Source: Rheinheimera nanhaiensis E407-8 (lineage in GTDB: Bacteria; Pseudomonadota; Gammaproteobacteria; Enterobacterales; Alteromonadaceae). From it: a stretch of 64,000 nt of DNA. A program made the translations under genes and the position numbers. The DNA is taken from assembly GCF_000296695.1 (NCBI RefSeq), contig NZ_BAFK01000002.1, forward strand, positions 186,001 to 250,000. Reading direction: 5' to 3'. A model generated the notes under the pieces. It worked only from the letters and a program-made list of their open reading frames with translations, had not been told where the DNA came from and did no database searches. Each line of letters begins with the position of its first letter. The first letter of the stretch is position 1. Shown piece by piece: positions 45,475 to 54,992 of the stretch.

Positions 45475-46416
45475 ATGCACCATTGCGTACATCGCTTAAC
45501 CCGCAGACACTGCCTTAAATTACTTACCGCCGCCATGGCGGCCGGCTTATTGCCGGCATGGCCCGGTTTTGCCGCCGATAGCATGCCTTGGCAAAAGCCG
45601 ATTGGTAACAGCAATAACACCCTGCCGGTAATTGGTATGGGCACCTGGCGTACCTTTAACGTTGGCAGTGATCGGCAGCTGCTTGCTGCACGCACTGAAC
45701 TGGTAAAAGCCTTTTTTGCACTGGGCGGCGGCCTGATAGATTCTTCCCCTATGTATGGCTCGGCACCGGATGTAATGGGGTATGCACTGGCGCAGCTTGG
45801 TAAAGCAGACAGCCTGTTTGCCGCCGAAAAAATCTGGAGCCCGGCCGGCGGCTCTGCCCGTGAGCAGGTGGCTGATTTGCAGCGGCGCTGGAATATAGCG
45901 CAATTTAATTTACTGCAGGTACATAACCTGACCGACTGGCGCGAACACCTGGCAGTGCTGCGGGAGTTAAAAGCCGCCGGCAAGGTGGGCTATATTGGCA
46001 TTACCACCTCACATGGCCGCCGCCACGCTGAGGTGGAGCAGATAATGGCCGCTGAAGACATCGACTTTGTACAGCTAACTTACAATATTGCCCAGCGCGA
46101 CGCCGAACAGCGGCTGCTGCCATTGGCGGCAGAGAAGGGCATAGCGGTAATAGCTAACCGGCCGTACAACGGCGGCAGTTTAATTAAAAACCTGAAACGC
46201 CGTGGCGAGCGCATACCCGGCTGGGCGGCAGAATATGGCTGCAACAGCTGGGCAGAGTTTTTGCTGAAATTTATTGTCAGCCACCCGGCTGTTACCTGTG
46301 CCATTCCGGCCACTACCCAGCTTGCGCATTTACAGGAAAATATGCGCGCCGGCCTTAATCCCATGCCAGCTGCCGCTGCCCGTCAGCAAATGGCGCGCTT
46401 TATCGAAGCGCTATGA
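45475..46416 (+). CDS. Tat-exported aldo/keto reductase
   Basis: 313 residues. N-terminal Tat signal with RRHCLKL followed by a hydrophobic stretch ending AFAA-like GFAA. The TIM-barrel AKR core has DSSPMYGSAPDVMG (catalytic Asp and Tyr), AEKIW (Lys) and LLQVHNLTDW (His), so the tetrad is present. NAD(P)H-dependent reduction of an unknown carbonyl; export in the folded, cofactor-bound state is consistent with Tat. This subgroup is common in proteobacteria. Followed 17 bp later by a membrane protein on the same strand. Confidence 0.85.
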   Translation: MHHCVHRLTRRHCLKLLTAAMAAGLLPAWPGFAADSMPWQKPIGNSNNTLPVIGMGTWRTFNVGSDRQLLAARTELVKAFFALGGGLIDSSPMYGSAPDVMGYALAQLGKADSLFAAEKIWSPAGGSAREQVADLQRRWNIAQFNLLQVHNLTDWREHLAVLRELKAAGKVGYIGITTSHGRRHAEVEQIMAAEDIDFVQLTYNIAQRDAEQRLLPLAAEKGIAVIANRPYNGGSLIKNLKRRGERIPGWAAEYGCNSWAEFLLKFIVSHPAVTCAIPATTQLAHLQENMRAGLNPMPAAAARQQMARFIEAL

Positions 46417-46432
46417 ACAACACCGGCGCGCT

Positions 46433-47131
46433 ATGACAAGTTACGCCAGCTACCAGTTGCAGGATTTTGTCCCCTTTAGCGCTGAGGTGTATTTTCGCCT
46501 GCTTGAGCGTATCAGCGAAAGCTGGTGGCCACTGCATGTGCTCAGCCTGGCGCTGGGGATAGCAGCCGTTGTGCTGGCCTTAAAAAACCGTGGCCGGCTG
46601 GCGTGCCTGTTAATTGCACCGGTGTGGGCCTTTGTAGCGCTGGTGTTTTTCCGCCAGCACTATGCCCAGCTTAACTGGGCGGCTAACTATATTGCTTACG
46701 CTTTTTTTGCTCAGGCCATACTGCTGTTATTACCGGCGTTAACCGGCTTTGGCCTGAGTAAGAGCGCGGCGGCGACAATGCCTGGGCGTGGTGCGGTGGC
46801 AATTGCTATGGGGGGCGCTATTGCCGTTACCGGGCTGATTGTGCAGCCGCTTATTGCGCTGATGGGCGCTAGTGGCTGGCAAGTTCAGGTGTTTGGCATT
46901 CATGCCGATCCTACTGCTATCACCACGCTGGGCCTGGTGCTTATGCTGCTGCGGGGCTGGCGTGTGTGGCTGCTTGCTGCTATTCCGCTAATTTGGCTGT
47001 TGCTGTCAGGCCTGACCTTGTGGGTGTTACAGGCAACAGCAGCCTGGCTGTTGTTCGTGGTATTGGCCGCCGCGCTGAGCGCTTGCGTCCTTTTATGCCG
47101 ATTTTTATCCGCAGCTGGCAGAACAAGATAG
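46433..47131 (+). CDS. DUF6064-like membrane protein
   Basis: 232 residues, about seven TM helices. The opening FVPFSAEVYFRLLERISESWWPLHVLSLALG resembles DUF6064 proteins. The frame extends further upstream into the AKR gene, but ATG 46433 right after it is the sensible start. No function known. Confidence 0.6.
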   Translation: MTSYASYQLQDFVPFSAEVYFRLLERISESWWPLHVLSLALGIAAVVLALKNRGRLACLLIAPVWAFVALVFFRQHYAQLNWAANYIAYAFFAQAILLLLPALTGFGLSKSAAATMPGRGAVAIAMGGAIAVTGLIVQPLIALMGASGWQVQVFGIHADPTAITTLGLVLMLLRGWRVWLLAAIPLIWLLLSGLTLWVLQATAAWLLFVVLAAALSACVLLCRFLSAAGRTR

Positions 47132-47177
47132 CCAAAATATGTTAATTTTGCCCTCTTTTAATCGTAACGGGCCCGCT

Positions 47178-47954
47178 ATGGCTAATTCTGCTGCATCTGC
47201 TGCAATAGGTATTTTCGATTCCGGCATCGGAGGGCTCTCGGTCGCCCGTGCGGTGCGTGCACTGCTACCACACGAGCGGCTGCTTTACGTTGCAGATAGC
47301 GGCCATGCGCCTTATGGCGAAAAGACGGATGAGTATATTTACCAGCGCATGCATGTGATTACCCAGCAGTTGTTGGCGTCGGATGCCAAGGCGATAGTGG
47401 TGGCGTGTAACACCGCCACCACAGCAGCGATTGCTAAGCTAAGAGCAGAGTTCAGTGTGCCGATTATCGGTGTAGAGCCGGGGGTAAAGCCGGCAGTGCT
47501 GGCCAGTACAACCGGTGTGGTGGGGGTGCTTGCCACCCCGCGTACCCTGCAAACGCCGGCCTTTAGCCAGTTAAGTGCACGCTATGCCGGCAGCGCCCGT
47601 ATTTTGCTGCAGCCGTGCCCTGGCCTGGTGCCGCTTATTGAGGCACTGGCGCTTAAAAGCCCAGAGCTGCGTCAGTTGTTGCAAAGCTATATTCAGCCGC
47701 TATTGGCACAAGGCGCCGACACCCTGGTGCTGGGCTGCACCCATTACAATTTTATCGCTGAGGTGATTGCCGACATTGCCGGGCCAGCGATCACTATAGT
47801 GCGCACCGAAATGGCGGTAGCGAAACAGCTGCAGCGCAGGCTTAGCGAGCTTGGTTTACTTAATAGCAGCGCTGAGCCGGCGCCTGACCACTTTAGCAGC
47901 AGTGGTGATAACGCCCTGTTTCAGCGTCAGCTACAGCAGCTCTGGTGTTTATAA
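47178..47954 (+). CDS. murI: Glutamate racemase
   Basis: Makes D-glutamate for peptidoglycan. 258 residues from ATG 47178; catalytic cysteines in ACNTATT and GCTHYNF, and the opening IGIFDSGIGGLSV. A start 13 codons earlier at 47139 is possible but less likely. Its last 6 bp overlap the end of the convergent gene at 47949. Confidence 0.96.
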   Translation: MANSAASAAIGIFDSGIGGLSVARAVRALLPHERLLYVADSGHAPYGEKTDEYIYQRMHVITQQLLASDAKAIVVACNTATTAAIAKLRAEFSVPIIGVEPGVKPAVLASTTGVVGVLATPRTLQTPAFSQLSARYAGSARILLQPCPGLVPLIEALALKSPELRQLLQSYIQPLLAQGADTLVLGCTHYNFIAEVIADIAGPAITIVRTEMAVAKQLQRRLSELGLLNSSAEPAPDHFSSSGDNALFQRQLQQLWCL

Positions 47955-48842
47955 CACCAGATACTGCGGCCAGCCGAGTAACGGGCTGGTTAAACCCTGT
48001 TTGCCCTCGAAGGCATCGAGCTTTTCCGGTGAGGCCTGACTTGCCACCAGTTGCTGATACTTTTGCGCAAACTGCAGGGTGCGCAGCAGTGCCGGCATAA
48101 AATGCTGGCCTAAATCGGCGCGGATGGCGGCGGCATTGTCGGCCGGTAACTGTGCCAGGGCTGCATCGGTGTGGGCTTGAAAAAACGCCTCGTTAAACCA
48201 CTCAGGCTTAAGCGTAATATTAACAATACGTTGTTTTAAATCGGGCCGCACTTTATCGCTGCCGGTCAACGCGCGGTAAAATACCACCTCGGCCAATACT
48301 TCCTCTAAGCTGAAATGCTCAAACTCATCAAACTGCTTACGGGCGTAAAATTGCTGCTGTAAAAGCTGCATTGACTGAGTACGCCGATGCTCGATAAGCG
48401 CTTGCTGATACTGCTGATAACCGTCCCATTCTTCGGCATCGGGCGGGCAGGAAATGCTTTGTAATAGCTGCTCGGCTACCTCACCATACAGTGAGGCTTT
48501 ACCGGTCTTTTTGCTGACAGTGGCCAGCATGCTCCAGCCTTTTTGAAACGGCTTTACCAGACCTTCCGGTGCCTGCAATAGGGCTAATGCCCGGGCGGGG
48601 TCTTTTTCGCTCAGCTCCTGTAAACCCAGGCTTACCACGCCAATCACGTCATAAGCCGCTTGCTCCAGCAGGTGCATTTTGTACTTATTGTAGAACTTGT
48701 CGGCAAATTTCAGGCTCATTAGCACGGCTTTGCTTTTTATCTGCGCCAGCTCGGCGGATTTAAGTAAGCCTTCAGCACGGGCATAATTAAGCACCTGGCT
48801 TAAAAAAGGGCCGTTACTGCCATCACGAACGATTAACTGCAT
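47949..48842 (-). CDS. Unrecognised protein, last gene of the J-domain operon
   Basis: 297-residue soluble protein, largely alpha-helical by composition. A Pro-free core of charged helices (LKSAELAQIKSKAVLMSLKFADKF) and an Asp/Glu/Lys-rich middle are seen. No signal peptide or TM and no recognised family. Starts 12 bp after the gene upstream in the same minus-strand operon. Possibly a helical-repeat scaffold. Its C-terminus overlaps murI by 6 bp. Confidence 0.7.
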   Translation of the reverse strand: MQLIVRDGSNGPFLSQVLNYARAEGLLKSAELAQIKSKAVLMSLKFADKFYNKYKMHLLEQAAYDVIGVVSLGLQELSEKDPARALALLQAPEGLVKPFQKGWSMLATVSKKTGKASLYGEVAEQLLQSISCPPDAEEWDGYQQYQQALIEHRRTQSMQLLQQQFYARKQFDEFEHFSLEEVLAEVVFYRALTGSDKVRPDLKQRIVNITLKPEWFNEAFFQAHTDAALAQLPADNAAAIRADLGQHFMPALLRTLQFAQKYQQLVASQASPEKLDAFEGKQGLTSPLLGWPQYLVL

Positions 48843-48854
48843 AACTGCTGACCC

Positions 48855-49622
48855 TTAATCCAGAAAGCTGAACATCTCGTCCACTTCGCTAAACGCATCG
48901 TCCGTAGCCTGGTTTTTCTCTTTGGCTTGTAGCACCAGCTCAGCCGCAAATTTGTTGATAATGCCTTCCCAGGGTGAATTTTCATTACGAATAAGTGCTT
49001 TAATGGCCGTTTCTACCTCAGGCGTAAGCTGGCGGATTAACGCCAGCAGGCTGCGCGGATCGTCAAAACCCAGATTGTGGGTATCTTCTGCCAGTTGCCG
49101 CTCGGTGTAGGCTTCGGCTTCTTCTAAATGCTCTTCATCTTCGTACAGCTTATCTTCCCAGTAGTTTTCATATTCGAGAATTTCACCACGGTAAATTTCG
49201 ATAAACGGAATAGATAAATAGAACAAACCGGCCGGATCTTCGGCGATACAGGTTAAAATTTCGGCCTGCTTTTCTTCGCTATCCTGGGTGCGGATCAGAT
49301 AAGTTAAAAAATCAAAGGTGTGCTGCTTTAACTCTTCGGCATTGTTTTTAATTTTCTCTTCCCAGTACAGCGGCTGCTGGCAGACAATGTCGCGAATACG
49401 CTCGGGCGTCATCAGTTCGGTCATGATTGACGGAAAAGAAATATCATGCTCGCTGTTAATCTGCGTAAGGGTAACAATATCAATTTGTTCAATGACTTCG
49501 GTTAACTGCTCATCGCTTAGGGTATTGGCAATCAGCTCGAACTTTTTACTGGCCTGCTTGGGGTCAACCACCGCCAGCTCTTTAATTTCCGCTACCGCAA
49601 TTTCAATTAAACTGGTGCTCAT
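48855..49622 (-). CDS. Unrecognised acidic protein of the J-domain operon
   Basis: 255 residues, strongly acidic, helical. A run rich in Glu/Asp (YEDEEHLEEAEAYTERQLAED) lies near the middle, and the tail is DDAFSEVDEMFSFLD. No membrane helix and no recognised domain. It starts 5 bp after the previous gene (49628) and precedes the next by 12 bp. Together with its neighbours it could be a client or partner of the J-domain protein. Confidence 0.7.
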   Translation of the reverse strand: MSTSLIEIAVAEIKELAVVDPKQASKKFELIANTLSDEQLTEVIEQIDIVTLTQINSEHDISFPSIMTELMTPERIRDIVCQQPLYWEEKIKNNAEELKQHTFDFLTYLIRTQDSEEKQAEILTCIAEDPAGLFYLSIPFIEIYRGEILEYENYWEDKLYEDEEHLEEAEAYTERQLAEDTHNLGFDDPRSLLALIRQLTPEVETAIKALIRNENSPWEGIINKFAAELVLQAKEKNQATDDAFSEVDEMFSFLD

Positions 49623-49627
49623 TAAGC

Positions 49628-50197
49628 TTACTCTCCTTTAAAGCGGATATTGTCGTACTGATCGTCGTAGCCTTCTTCGTCACTGTCGTCGCTGTCATAG
49701 TCGTCGTTGCTGTCGTCATCAGCATAGTCGTCAGCATAGTTATCGCCGTCATTGGCGTCCTGGTCAGCGGCTTCAGCTGGGGCGCTATTGCGGCTTACTG
49801 CGCTAAGACTGGCGTTATCCAGCATAAATAACACGGCGCAGGCTTCAATTAATAAGCTTTGCGAGTAAGCGCGCACCGCTTTTACCAGCTCTAAATCAGC
49901 ATTGGCAAAGGCAATAGCGGTTTTAAACTGGTCCCAGTGCGGCGCTTTGCCCGTTTGTAGCCAGCTTTGCCACTGGCTTTTGGCCGCTGGCGGAAACTTT
50001 ACCCGGCCGTACAGCGCCATCGGCAGATATTCCGGCACCGAGTCGAGCATTTGGGGATCGGCCAGTAAAATGGCTTTCATTTTGGCGGTAAATTGCTCCA
50101 GCGCTTTGGGCGTATCCGGGTCCAGATAAGACTCGATGTTTTCCTGGGCATCGCGGTGAAGGGCGCGAATGCGCGCCAGATCCAGTTTTTCTGTCAT
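49628..50197 (-). CDS. Unrecognised protein with disordered acidic tail
   Basis: 189 residues. N-terminal two thirds are helical ([44 protein letters not shown]). The last about 45 residues are nearly all Asp, Ser, Tyr and Asn, an acidic low-complexity tail before [13 protein letters not shown]. No family recognised. Second gene of the operon, 34 bp after the J-domain gene. Confidence 0.7.
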   Translation of the reverse strand: MTEKLDLARIRALHRDAQENIESYLDPDTPKALEQFTAKMKAILLADPQMLDSVPEYLPMALYGRVKFPPAAKSQWQSWLQTGKAPHWDQFKTAIAFANADLELVKAVRAYSQSLLIEACAVLFMLDNASLSAVSRNSAPAEAADQDANDGDNYADDYADDDSNDDYDSDDSDEEGYDDQYDNIRFKGE

Positions 50198-50231
50198 AAG
50201 TGGCTCGTTTGGGCTTTGCTAATCGGCATGA

Positions 50232-50516
50232 TTAAGGGTAGTACTGATCCCACAGTTCCTGCATGGCAGCAGCGGGGTCGGTTACAATGACGTTATTAAA
50301 ATCTTTAATATAGGCCGCGCGTAGTTTGGCATCTGATAACACCTCATACGCGGCTTTTACCCGTTGCAACTGGGCGGCAGCAGCGTCTTTTTCCTCATCG
50401 CTTAAGCCGAGCAGTTTATCCGGGTGGTACTTATTGGCCAGACGGCGGTAAGCCTTTTTTATCTCATCTTCGCTGGCGTTACTTTTAACACCCAGGATGC
50501 GAAAGTGGTTAATCAT
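50232..50516 (-). CDS. J-domain (DnaJ-like) protein
   Basis: 94 residues: J-domain from residue 2 to about 68, with the Hsp70-stimulating HPD motif in [11 protein letters not shown]. It lacks the Gly/Phe, zinc-finger and C-terminal domains of DnaJ, so it is a type III J protein that recruits DnaK to one target. I use ATG 50516, with AGGA 7 bases upstream, and drop an upstream 17-codon extension. First gene of the four-gene operon. Confidence 0.92.
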   Translation of the reverse strand: MINHFRILGVKSNASEDEIKKAYRRLANKYHPDKLLGLSDEEKDAAAAQLQRVKAAYEVLSDAKLRAAYIKDFNNVIVTDPAAAMQELWDQYYP

Positions 50517-50669
50517 AGCATTTCCTGCAACAACAACGATTTTATGCCGCTTAGCAAGTGCTGGCAACCGGCAAACAGCCGCTAATCATAGCAGAGCTGC
50601 GCCGGTTCACCTAGCTGTGTGCTGTCCGTTTTTACTAAGCGCAGGCGTTTTTACTCAGCAACGGCGCTT

Positions 50670-51776
50670 TTACTGTGTAGCGCCGATAAACCAGCGTGGG
50701 TCTACCGGCAGCGTAAACAGTAAAGGCGCAAATTTGTTAAAGTGAGCCGCATTGGCCGGGCAGTTAATATTGTCCGGGTAGTGCTTTTTCCAGGCATCAT
50801 TTACCAGATAAACGGTATCGTTATACACCGCCACCCCCTCTATCGCGGTTTGCACCATAAATTCATAAGCCGGGCAGGGGCTGTCGGCCGGTGTGGGCGC
50901 ATAGTAGGCCATTTGCTGCACAAAAGGCGCCTGCTGCTGGCTAATATCGATGATCCACAGCTGATCGTCATTACGCGCGGCCGCCACTAAATAACCCGGA
51001 TGGCCGGCTTTTTTCGCCGGCAGATAATCCAGGCCGTTAATCGGGTGGTCTTTAGCGTCCGGTACCGGCAGCACAAAGCCGGTATCCTGCACCTTTACAT
51101 AGCCGTCCTGTTGCCAAAAGGTTTTATCGTAGGGCGTTTTGAAAATCATTGGCGCATTGGCTGCATTTTGCTCCAGTGCCAGGTATAAATTGCCGGCATT
51201 ATCAAAGGCTAAGCCTTCAATGCCATCGTTGGGGGCATTACCCACTAACGATGCCGCAGGAAACTGCACCGGCCGCACCGCGGTGATTTGTGCGCGGCTT
51301 AATGGTTTATCGGTGTCAATTTTTACCAGCAAAGTGGGGTAGTCTGTCGAGTTTGTTTCGCCATAGCGCGCTTTACACTCGGGGCTTAACTGCACAAAGG
51401 AGGAATCTTCCGTCACGCTGATAAACACGGTATCGTCGACTCTGTCCCAGGTTAGCGATTCAAAATCGGCATAGTGTTTAAACAGCTCGCCAAAACAGCC
51501 GTTTAGTACGCTATCGGCTACGGTGATGGGCAGTGGCTCTGCCAGCAGCTGTGCAGTTTGCGGGTTTATCCTCAAAAGCTTATTACGCATCGGCTCTGCC
51601 GCGCTATTGTCGCCTATATGAATAAGCTCACCGTGGCGCCAGGTAAAGCCAGAGCTTTGCGGATCGTTCAGGGTTTGGCCCTGTAAATCGGTGATCCATT
51701 TACCAGCGACGGGTTGCTCTGTGGCACCGATAGCGGCGGCGAAACATAAACTGGCTAAGTACAGGCTGGGCTTCAT
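50670..51776 (-). CDS. Secreted beta-propeller protein (esterase-like/phytase-like)
   Basis: 368 residues, signal peptide about 1-18 (ending AIGA). The body resembles esterase-like activity-of-phytase and SdiA-regulated propellers: DFESLTWDRVDDTVFISVTED, IEGLAFDNAGNLYLALEQN, NGLDYLPAKKAGHPGYLVAAAR and TAIEGVAVYNDTVYLVND are repeated blade strands. Periplasmic; catalytic role unproven. Monocistronic. Confidence 0.75.
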   Translation of the reverse strand: MKPSLYLASLCFAAAIGATEQPVAGKWITDLQGQTLNDPQSSGFTWRHGELIHIGDNSAAEPMRNKLLRINPQTAQLLAEPLPITVADSVLNGCFGELFKHYADFESLTWDRVDDTVFISVTEDSSFVQLSPECKARYGETNSTDYPTLLVKIDTDKPLSRAQITAVRPVQFPAASLVGNAPNDGIEGLAFDNAGNLYLALEQNAANAPMIFKTPYDKTFWQQDGYVKVQDTGFVLPVPDAKDHPINGLDYLPAKKAGHPGYLVAAARNDDQLWIIDISQQQAPFVQQMAYYAPTPADSPCPAYEFMVQTAIEGVAVYNDTVYLVNDAWKKHYPDNINCPANAAHFNKFAPLLFTLPVDPRWFIGATQ

Positions 51777-51856
51777 AGATGTTCTTCATAATCTTTAATT
51801 AACGCTATTTTGCCAGCCGAAGATGACAAATTAAACCCTGTTAGGTTTAGCAACGC

Positions 51857-52591
51857 TTAGGGTAGGTTTAGCTGCCGGCCGCCATCCAGCGCTATCACTT
51901 TACCGGTGATATAGCGACTGTTTAACAGATACTGCACGGCATTGCTCATTTCCTCGGCACCTGGCTCACATTGCAACAAGGACTTTCTCAGTGCTTTTTG
52001 TCGGTATGGCTCGTCGTCATGCTGGTTAAACATCAGTAGCGCTGGCGCTATGGCATTTACTTTTACTTTGGGTGCTAAGGCGCGGGCAAAGCTGTAGGTT
52101 AAATTCTCCAGCGCCGCTTTAGAGGCGGCATACGCCATATGTTTGCTGCTGCCAACGCTGGCAACAAAGTCGGTCAGGTGAATAATATCGCTGGCACCGT
52201 TTTGGGCCTGCAGTAGCGGCGTAAAAGCGCGGTTAAGTAAGTAGGGTGCTTTGGCATGTACGGCCTGCATCGCATCATAGATGGCAGCATCTTGCTTCAG
52301 GCCGTCTGGGCTTTGTGCGCCCGTTAAATCGGCTTTCCAGTCGGAAGCATTGTGAATAAGCGCGCGCAAACTGCCCAGTTGCTGCTGCATGCGGCTGATA
52401 AACGCCGCCAAGGCTGCTTGCTCAGTAACATCTAATTGCACACATTGCACGCCGGCGGCCCTTAACTGGGCCAGGCCGGGTTTTTCACTGCGGTAGGTGG
52501 CAATCACCTGATAACCGGCGTGCTGCAGTGTTAAAGCACAGTGCAAACCCAGCCGCTGGGCGGCGCCGGTGATAATAATGTTGTTTTCCAT
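51857..52591 (-). CDS. folM: Dihydromonapterin reductase
   Basis: Short-chain dehydrogenase of 244 residues reducing dihydromonapterin (and dihydrofolate weakly). Cofactor motif ITGAAQRLGLHCA, active-site region HNASDW, YAASKAALENL, and C-terminal GGRQLNLP; the LTDFVASVGSSKHMAYAASKA stretch is very like E. coli FolM. Start at ATG 52591 (AGGAA upstream), one codon inside the TTG-extended frame. Confidence 0.9.
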   Translation of the reverse strand: MENNIIITGAAQRLGLHCALTLQHAGYQVIATYRSEKPGLAQLRAAGVQCVQLDVTEQAALAAFISRMQQQLGSLRALIHNASDWKADLTGAQSPDGLKQDAAIYDAMQAVHAKAPYLLNRAFTPLLQAQNGASDIIHLTDFVASVGSSKHMAYAASKAALENLTYSFARALAPKVKVNAIAPALLMFNQHDDEPYRQKALRKSLLQCEPGAEEMSNAVQYLLNSRYITGKVIALDGGRQLNLP

Positions 52592-52798
52592 CAAAGAAGT
52601 TCCTGCTAATCGCTGCTAAGCTCAACGTTGTAACTGCTACGTGACAAAGATGATTTGGTTTGCCGACAGTGTAGAAAAAACCGACTAAACCAAGTCGCGC
52701 GCTAATCAGTACAAAACCACAGAACAATAAGGTCTTAAGGTAAACAAGACCACAAGTGCAGCAGTAACGTGACCATAAACAACATCAGAGGCAATATT

Positions 52799-53089
52799 AT
52801 GACCAATAGCAGAAGACGTTTTCTTAAACTGTCCGCCGGCGGCGTGGTGGGCTTAAGCATGGGCGGCATCAGCTTAAAGGCTTTTGCCAACGAGCAGCTA
52901 GACCCGGAAAACCCGCAGGCTAAGGCACTGCAATATGTGCATAAATCAGCAAAGGAAGGACAAGACTGTGCCAACTGCGCGCTAATTCAGGGCAGTGACG
53001 GCGAGCCGTGGCGGCCATGCAGTATTTTCCCGGGTAAGCTGGTTAACAGCGAAGGCTGGTGTGCCGCCTGGGCGAAAAAGCCGGGTTAG
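52799..53089 (+). CDS. High-potential iron-sulfur protein (HiPIP)
   Basis: Small periplasmic electron carrier, 96 residues. Tat signal RRRFLKLSAGGVVG, then a mature part with four Cys ligands: CANCALIQ, RPCSIFPG and EGWCAAW. ATG 52799 is used because of AGAGG upstream; the frame extends 10 codons earlier. HiPIPs serve photosynthetic or respiratory chains in purple bacteria; they also occur in Rheinheimera-like Chromatiales. Converges with sdaA. Confidence 0.93.
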   Translation: MTNSRRRFLKLSAGGVVGLSMGGISLKAFANEQLDPENPQAKALQYVHKSAKEGQDCANCALIQGSDGEPWRPCSIFPGKLVNSEGWCAAWAKKPG

Positions 53090-53097
53090 TATTAACT

Positions 53098-53123
53098 ATC
53101 AGGCCCGCTATCGCGGGCCTGAT
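53098..53123. terminator. Bidirectional hairpin between HiPIP and sdaA
   Basis: ATCAGGCCCGC and GCGGGCCTGAT form a perfect 11-bp stem with a TATC loop, between the two convergent stop codons. Confidence 0.75.
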
Positions 53124-53128
53124 AAGTG

Positions 53129-54511
53129 TTAACATTCGATAATATTTACTGCCAAGCCACCGCGTGAGGTTTCCTTATACTTGGTTTGCATATCCTTGCC
53201 GGTATCCCACATGGTTTTGATTACCTTATCCAGCGACACCTTGTGATCGCCGCTACCGCGCAGTGCTAAGCGTGAAGCGTTAATGGCCTTAATCGCGCCC
53301 ATGGCGTTGCGTTCAATACAGGGCACCTGCACCAAACCGCCCACCGGATCGCAGGTCAGGCCCAGGTTATGCTCCATACCAATTTCGGCGGCGTTTTCCA
53401 CATGCGATGGCGTACCGCCAAGGACTTCGGTTAAGGCGGCAGCCGCCATAGAGCAGGCCACGCCCACTTCGCCCTGACAGCCCACTTCTGCGCCGGAAAT
53501 AGAGGCGTTTTTCTTATACAAGATGCCAATAGCGGCGGCAGTGAGCAGGTATTGCACGGCAATATCCGGCGTAACCGGCTGAATAAACTTATCGTAGTAC
53601 ATCAGTACCGCCGGAATAATACCGGCTGCGCCGTTAGTCGGCGCGGTAACCACCCGGCCACCGGCGGCATTCTCTTCATTTACCGCCAGCGCAAACAGGT
53701 TCACCCAGTCCATTACCTGCAAAGGGTCACTGCTTTTTTCTGCCATCAGCTTTTTATACAGTGCCGGCGCGCGGCGTTTTACTTTTAAGCCGCCAGGCAA
53801 GATACCTTCAGTTTTAATGCCGCGCTCTATACAGGCACGCATGGTCAGCCAGATATTGTTTAGCTGGTCGGTAATTTGCGCCGGGCTTCTGAGAACTTTT
53901 TCGTTTTCCAGCATTAAAGCAGCAATCGACAAGCCGTGTTCTTTGCACAGGGCTAACAGCTCAGCGCCTGATTCAAACGGAAACGGCGGCGGGTTATCGG
54001 CAGCAAACTGGCTGGCGGCTTCTTTTTCTTTGGCGAAATCTTCGGCTTTAACAATAAAACCGCCGCCAATCGAGAAATACACGTCACTTAGTACGACGTT
54101 TTTGTCTTTGTCAAAAGCGATAAGCTCCATGCCGTTGGAATGCTCTTTTAGCGTTTTACGCCGGTGAAATACGATGGCGCCCTCGCGCGGGAAGCTGACC
54201 GGGTGGCTTTTTGCCAGCCGGATTTGCTGCTCATCATGCACTTGTTTTAACAAGCCCGGCACGGCATCCGGGTCAATGCTTTCCGGCAAATAGCCGGCTA
54301 AACCTAAAATCACCGCTTTGCCGGTACCGTGGCCAACACCGGTTTGGCCCAGCGAGCCATACAGCTCTACCTTGACGCTGGCCACTTTTTCCAGCAGGTT
54401 TTGCTCTGCCAAATCGTCGGTAAATTTTTTCGCTGCCCGCATTGGGCCCACAGTGTGTGAACTGGACGGCCCTATGCCGATGCTAAACATATCAAAAGCG
54501 CTGATAATCAT
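53129..54511 (-). CDS. sdaA: L-serine ammonia-lyase (iron-sulfur, single-chain)
   Basis: Deaminates L-serine to pyruvate. 460 residues, as SdaA/SdaB of E. coli. Beta domain starts [21 protein letters not shown]; alpha domain carries the catalytic iron-sulfur ligands around [17 protein letters not shown] and [19 protein letters not shown]. sdaA and sdaB cannot be told apart from sequence here. Monocistronic; converges with HiPIP. Confidence 0.95.
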   Translation of the reverse strand: MIISAFDMFSIGIGPSSSHTVGPMRAAKKFTDDLAEQNLLEKVASVKVELYGSLGQTGVGHGTGKAVILGLAGYLPESIDPDAVPGLLKQVHDEQQIRLAKSHPVSFPREGAIVFHRRKTLKEHSNGMELIAFDKDKNVVLSDVYFSIGGGFIVKAEDFAKEKEAASQFAADNPPPFPFESGAELLALCKEHGLSIAALMLENEKVLRSPAQITDQLNNIWLTMRACIERGIKTEGILPGGLKVKRRAPALYKKLMAEKSSDPLQVMDWVNLFALAVNEENAAGGRVVTAPTNGAAGIIPAVLMYYDKFIQPVTPDIAVQYLLTAAAIGILYKKNASISGAEVGCQGEVGVACSMAAAALTEVLGGTPSHVENAAEIGMEHNLGLTCDPVGGLVQVPCIERNAMGAIKAINASRLALRGSGDHKVSLDKVIKTMWDTGKDMQTKYKETSRGGLAVNIIEC

Positions 54512-54743
54512 AATTTATTCTGTTTGGTCGTTATCAAAGTAGCGTCATTGTAGCCCAAGCAGCGTGCTTCTGTAAGTCGGTTGGTAACTGGTCAGCGCTT
54601 ATTACAGATGAGAAAAACTAATAGGAAATGCTAATGGCAAAAATTAATTCATTTAGCTTTTTTACGCCGATTAAAGCTTATTGCTTTGTGGTGTCACCTT
54701 AACTATATTCACGATTGTTATTTTTGAATATTTGAGGTGTGCT
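54512..54743. other. Intergenic region between sdaA and parD
   Basis: 232 bp, divergent. A good sigma-70-like promoter is at 54681-54709 (described separately). No other feature seen. Confidence 0.5.
54681..54709 (+). promoter_or_regulatory. Candidate promoter of parDE
   Basis: TTGCTT (54681-54686), 17-bp spacer, TATATT (54704-54709), 34 bp before the parD ATG. Sequence match only. Confidence 0.55.
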
Positions 54744-54992
54744 ATGGCAACTACCAGCTTGAGTCTGGGTGAGCATTGGGAAGCCTTTATTAAGAATGAG
54801 ATAGCCAGCGGGCGCTATGGCTCTGCCAGTGAAGTGGTGCGTGATGCACTTAGAACACTGGAAGAGCGTAAGAGTAAACTAGACGCCTTACGGGTGCATT
54901 TAGCTGAAGGAGCAAGGCAAGCCGGCAAGGGTGAGTTTGTCGAGAACTTCAGTATGGATGAGTTTATTCACCAGCTGGACAGCGACGTTTAA
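54744..54992 (+). CDS. parD: ParD-type antitoxin
   Basis: 82 residues; ribbon-helix-helix DNA-binding protein: MATTSLSLGEHWEAFIKNEIASGRYGSASEVVRDALRTLEER is the classic ParD/CopG beginning, followed by a flexible C-terminal part that binds the toxin. ATG 54744 is preferred to the upstream in-frame ATG at 54681 because TGAGG lies before it. Overlaps parE by one base. Confidence 0.93.
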   Translation: MATTSLSLGEHWEAFIKNEIASGRYGSASEVVRDALRTLEERKSKLDALRVHLAEGARQAGKGEFVENFSMDEFIHQLDSDV

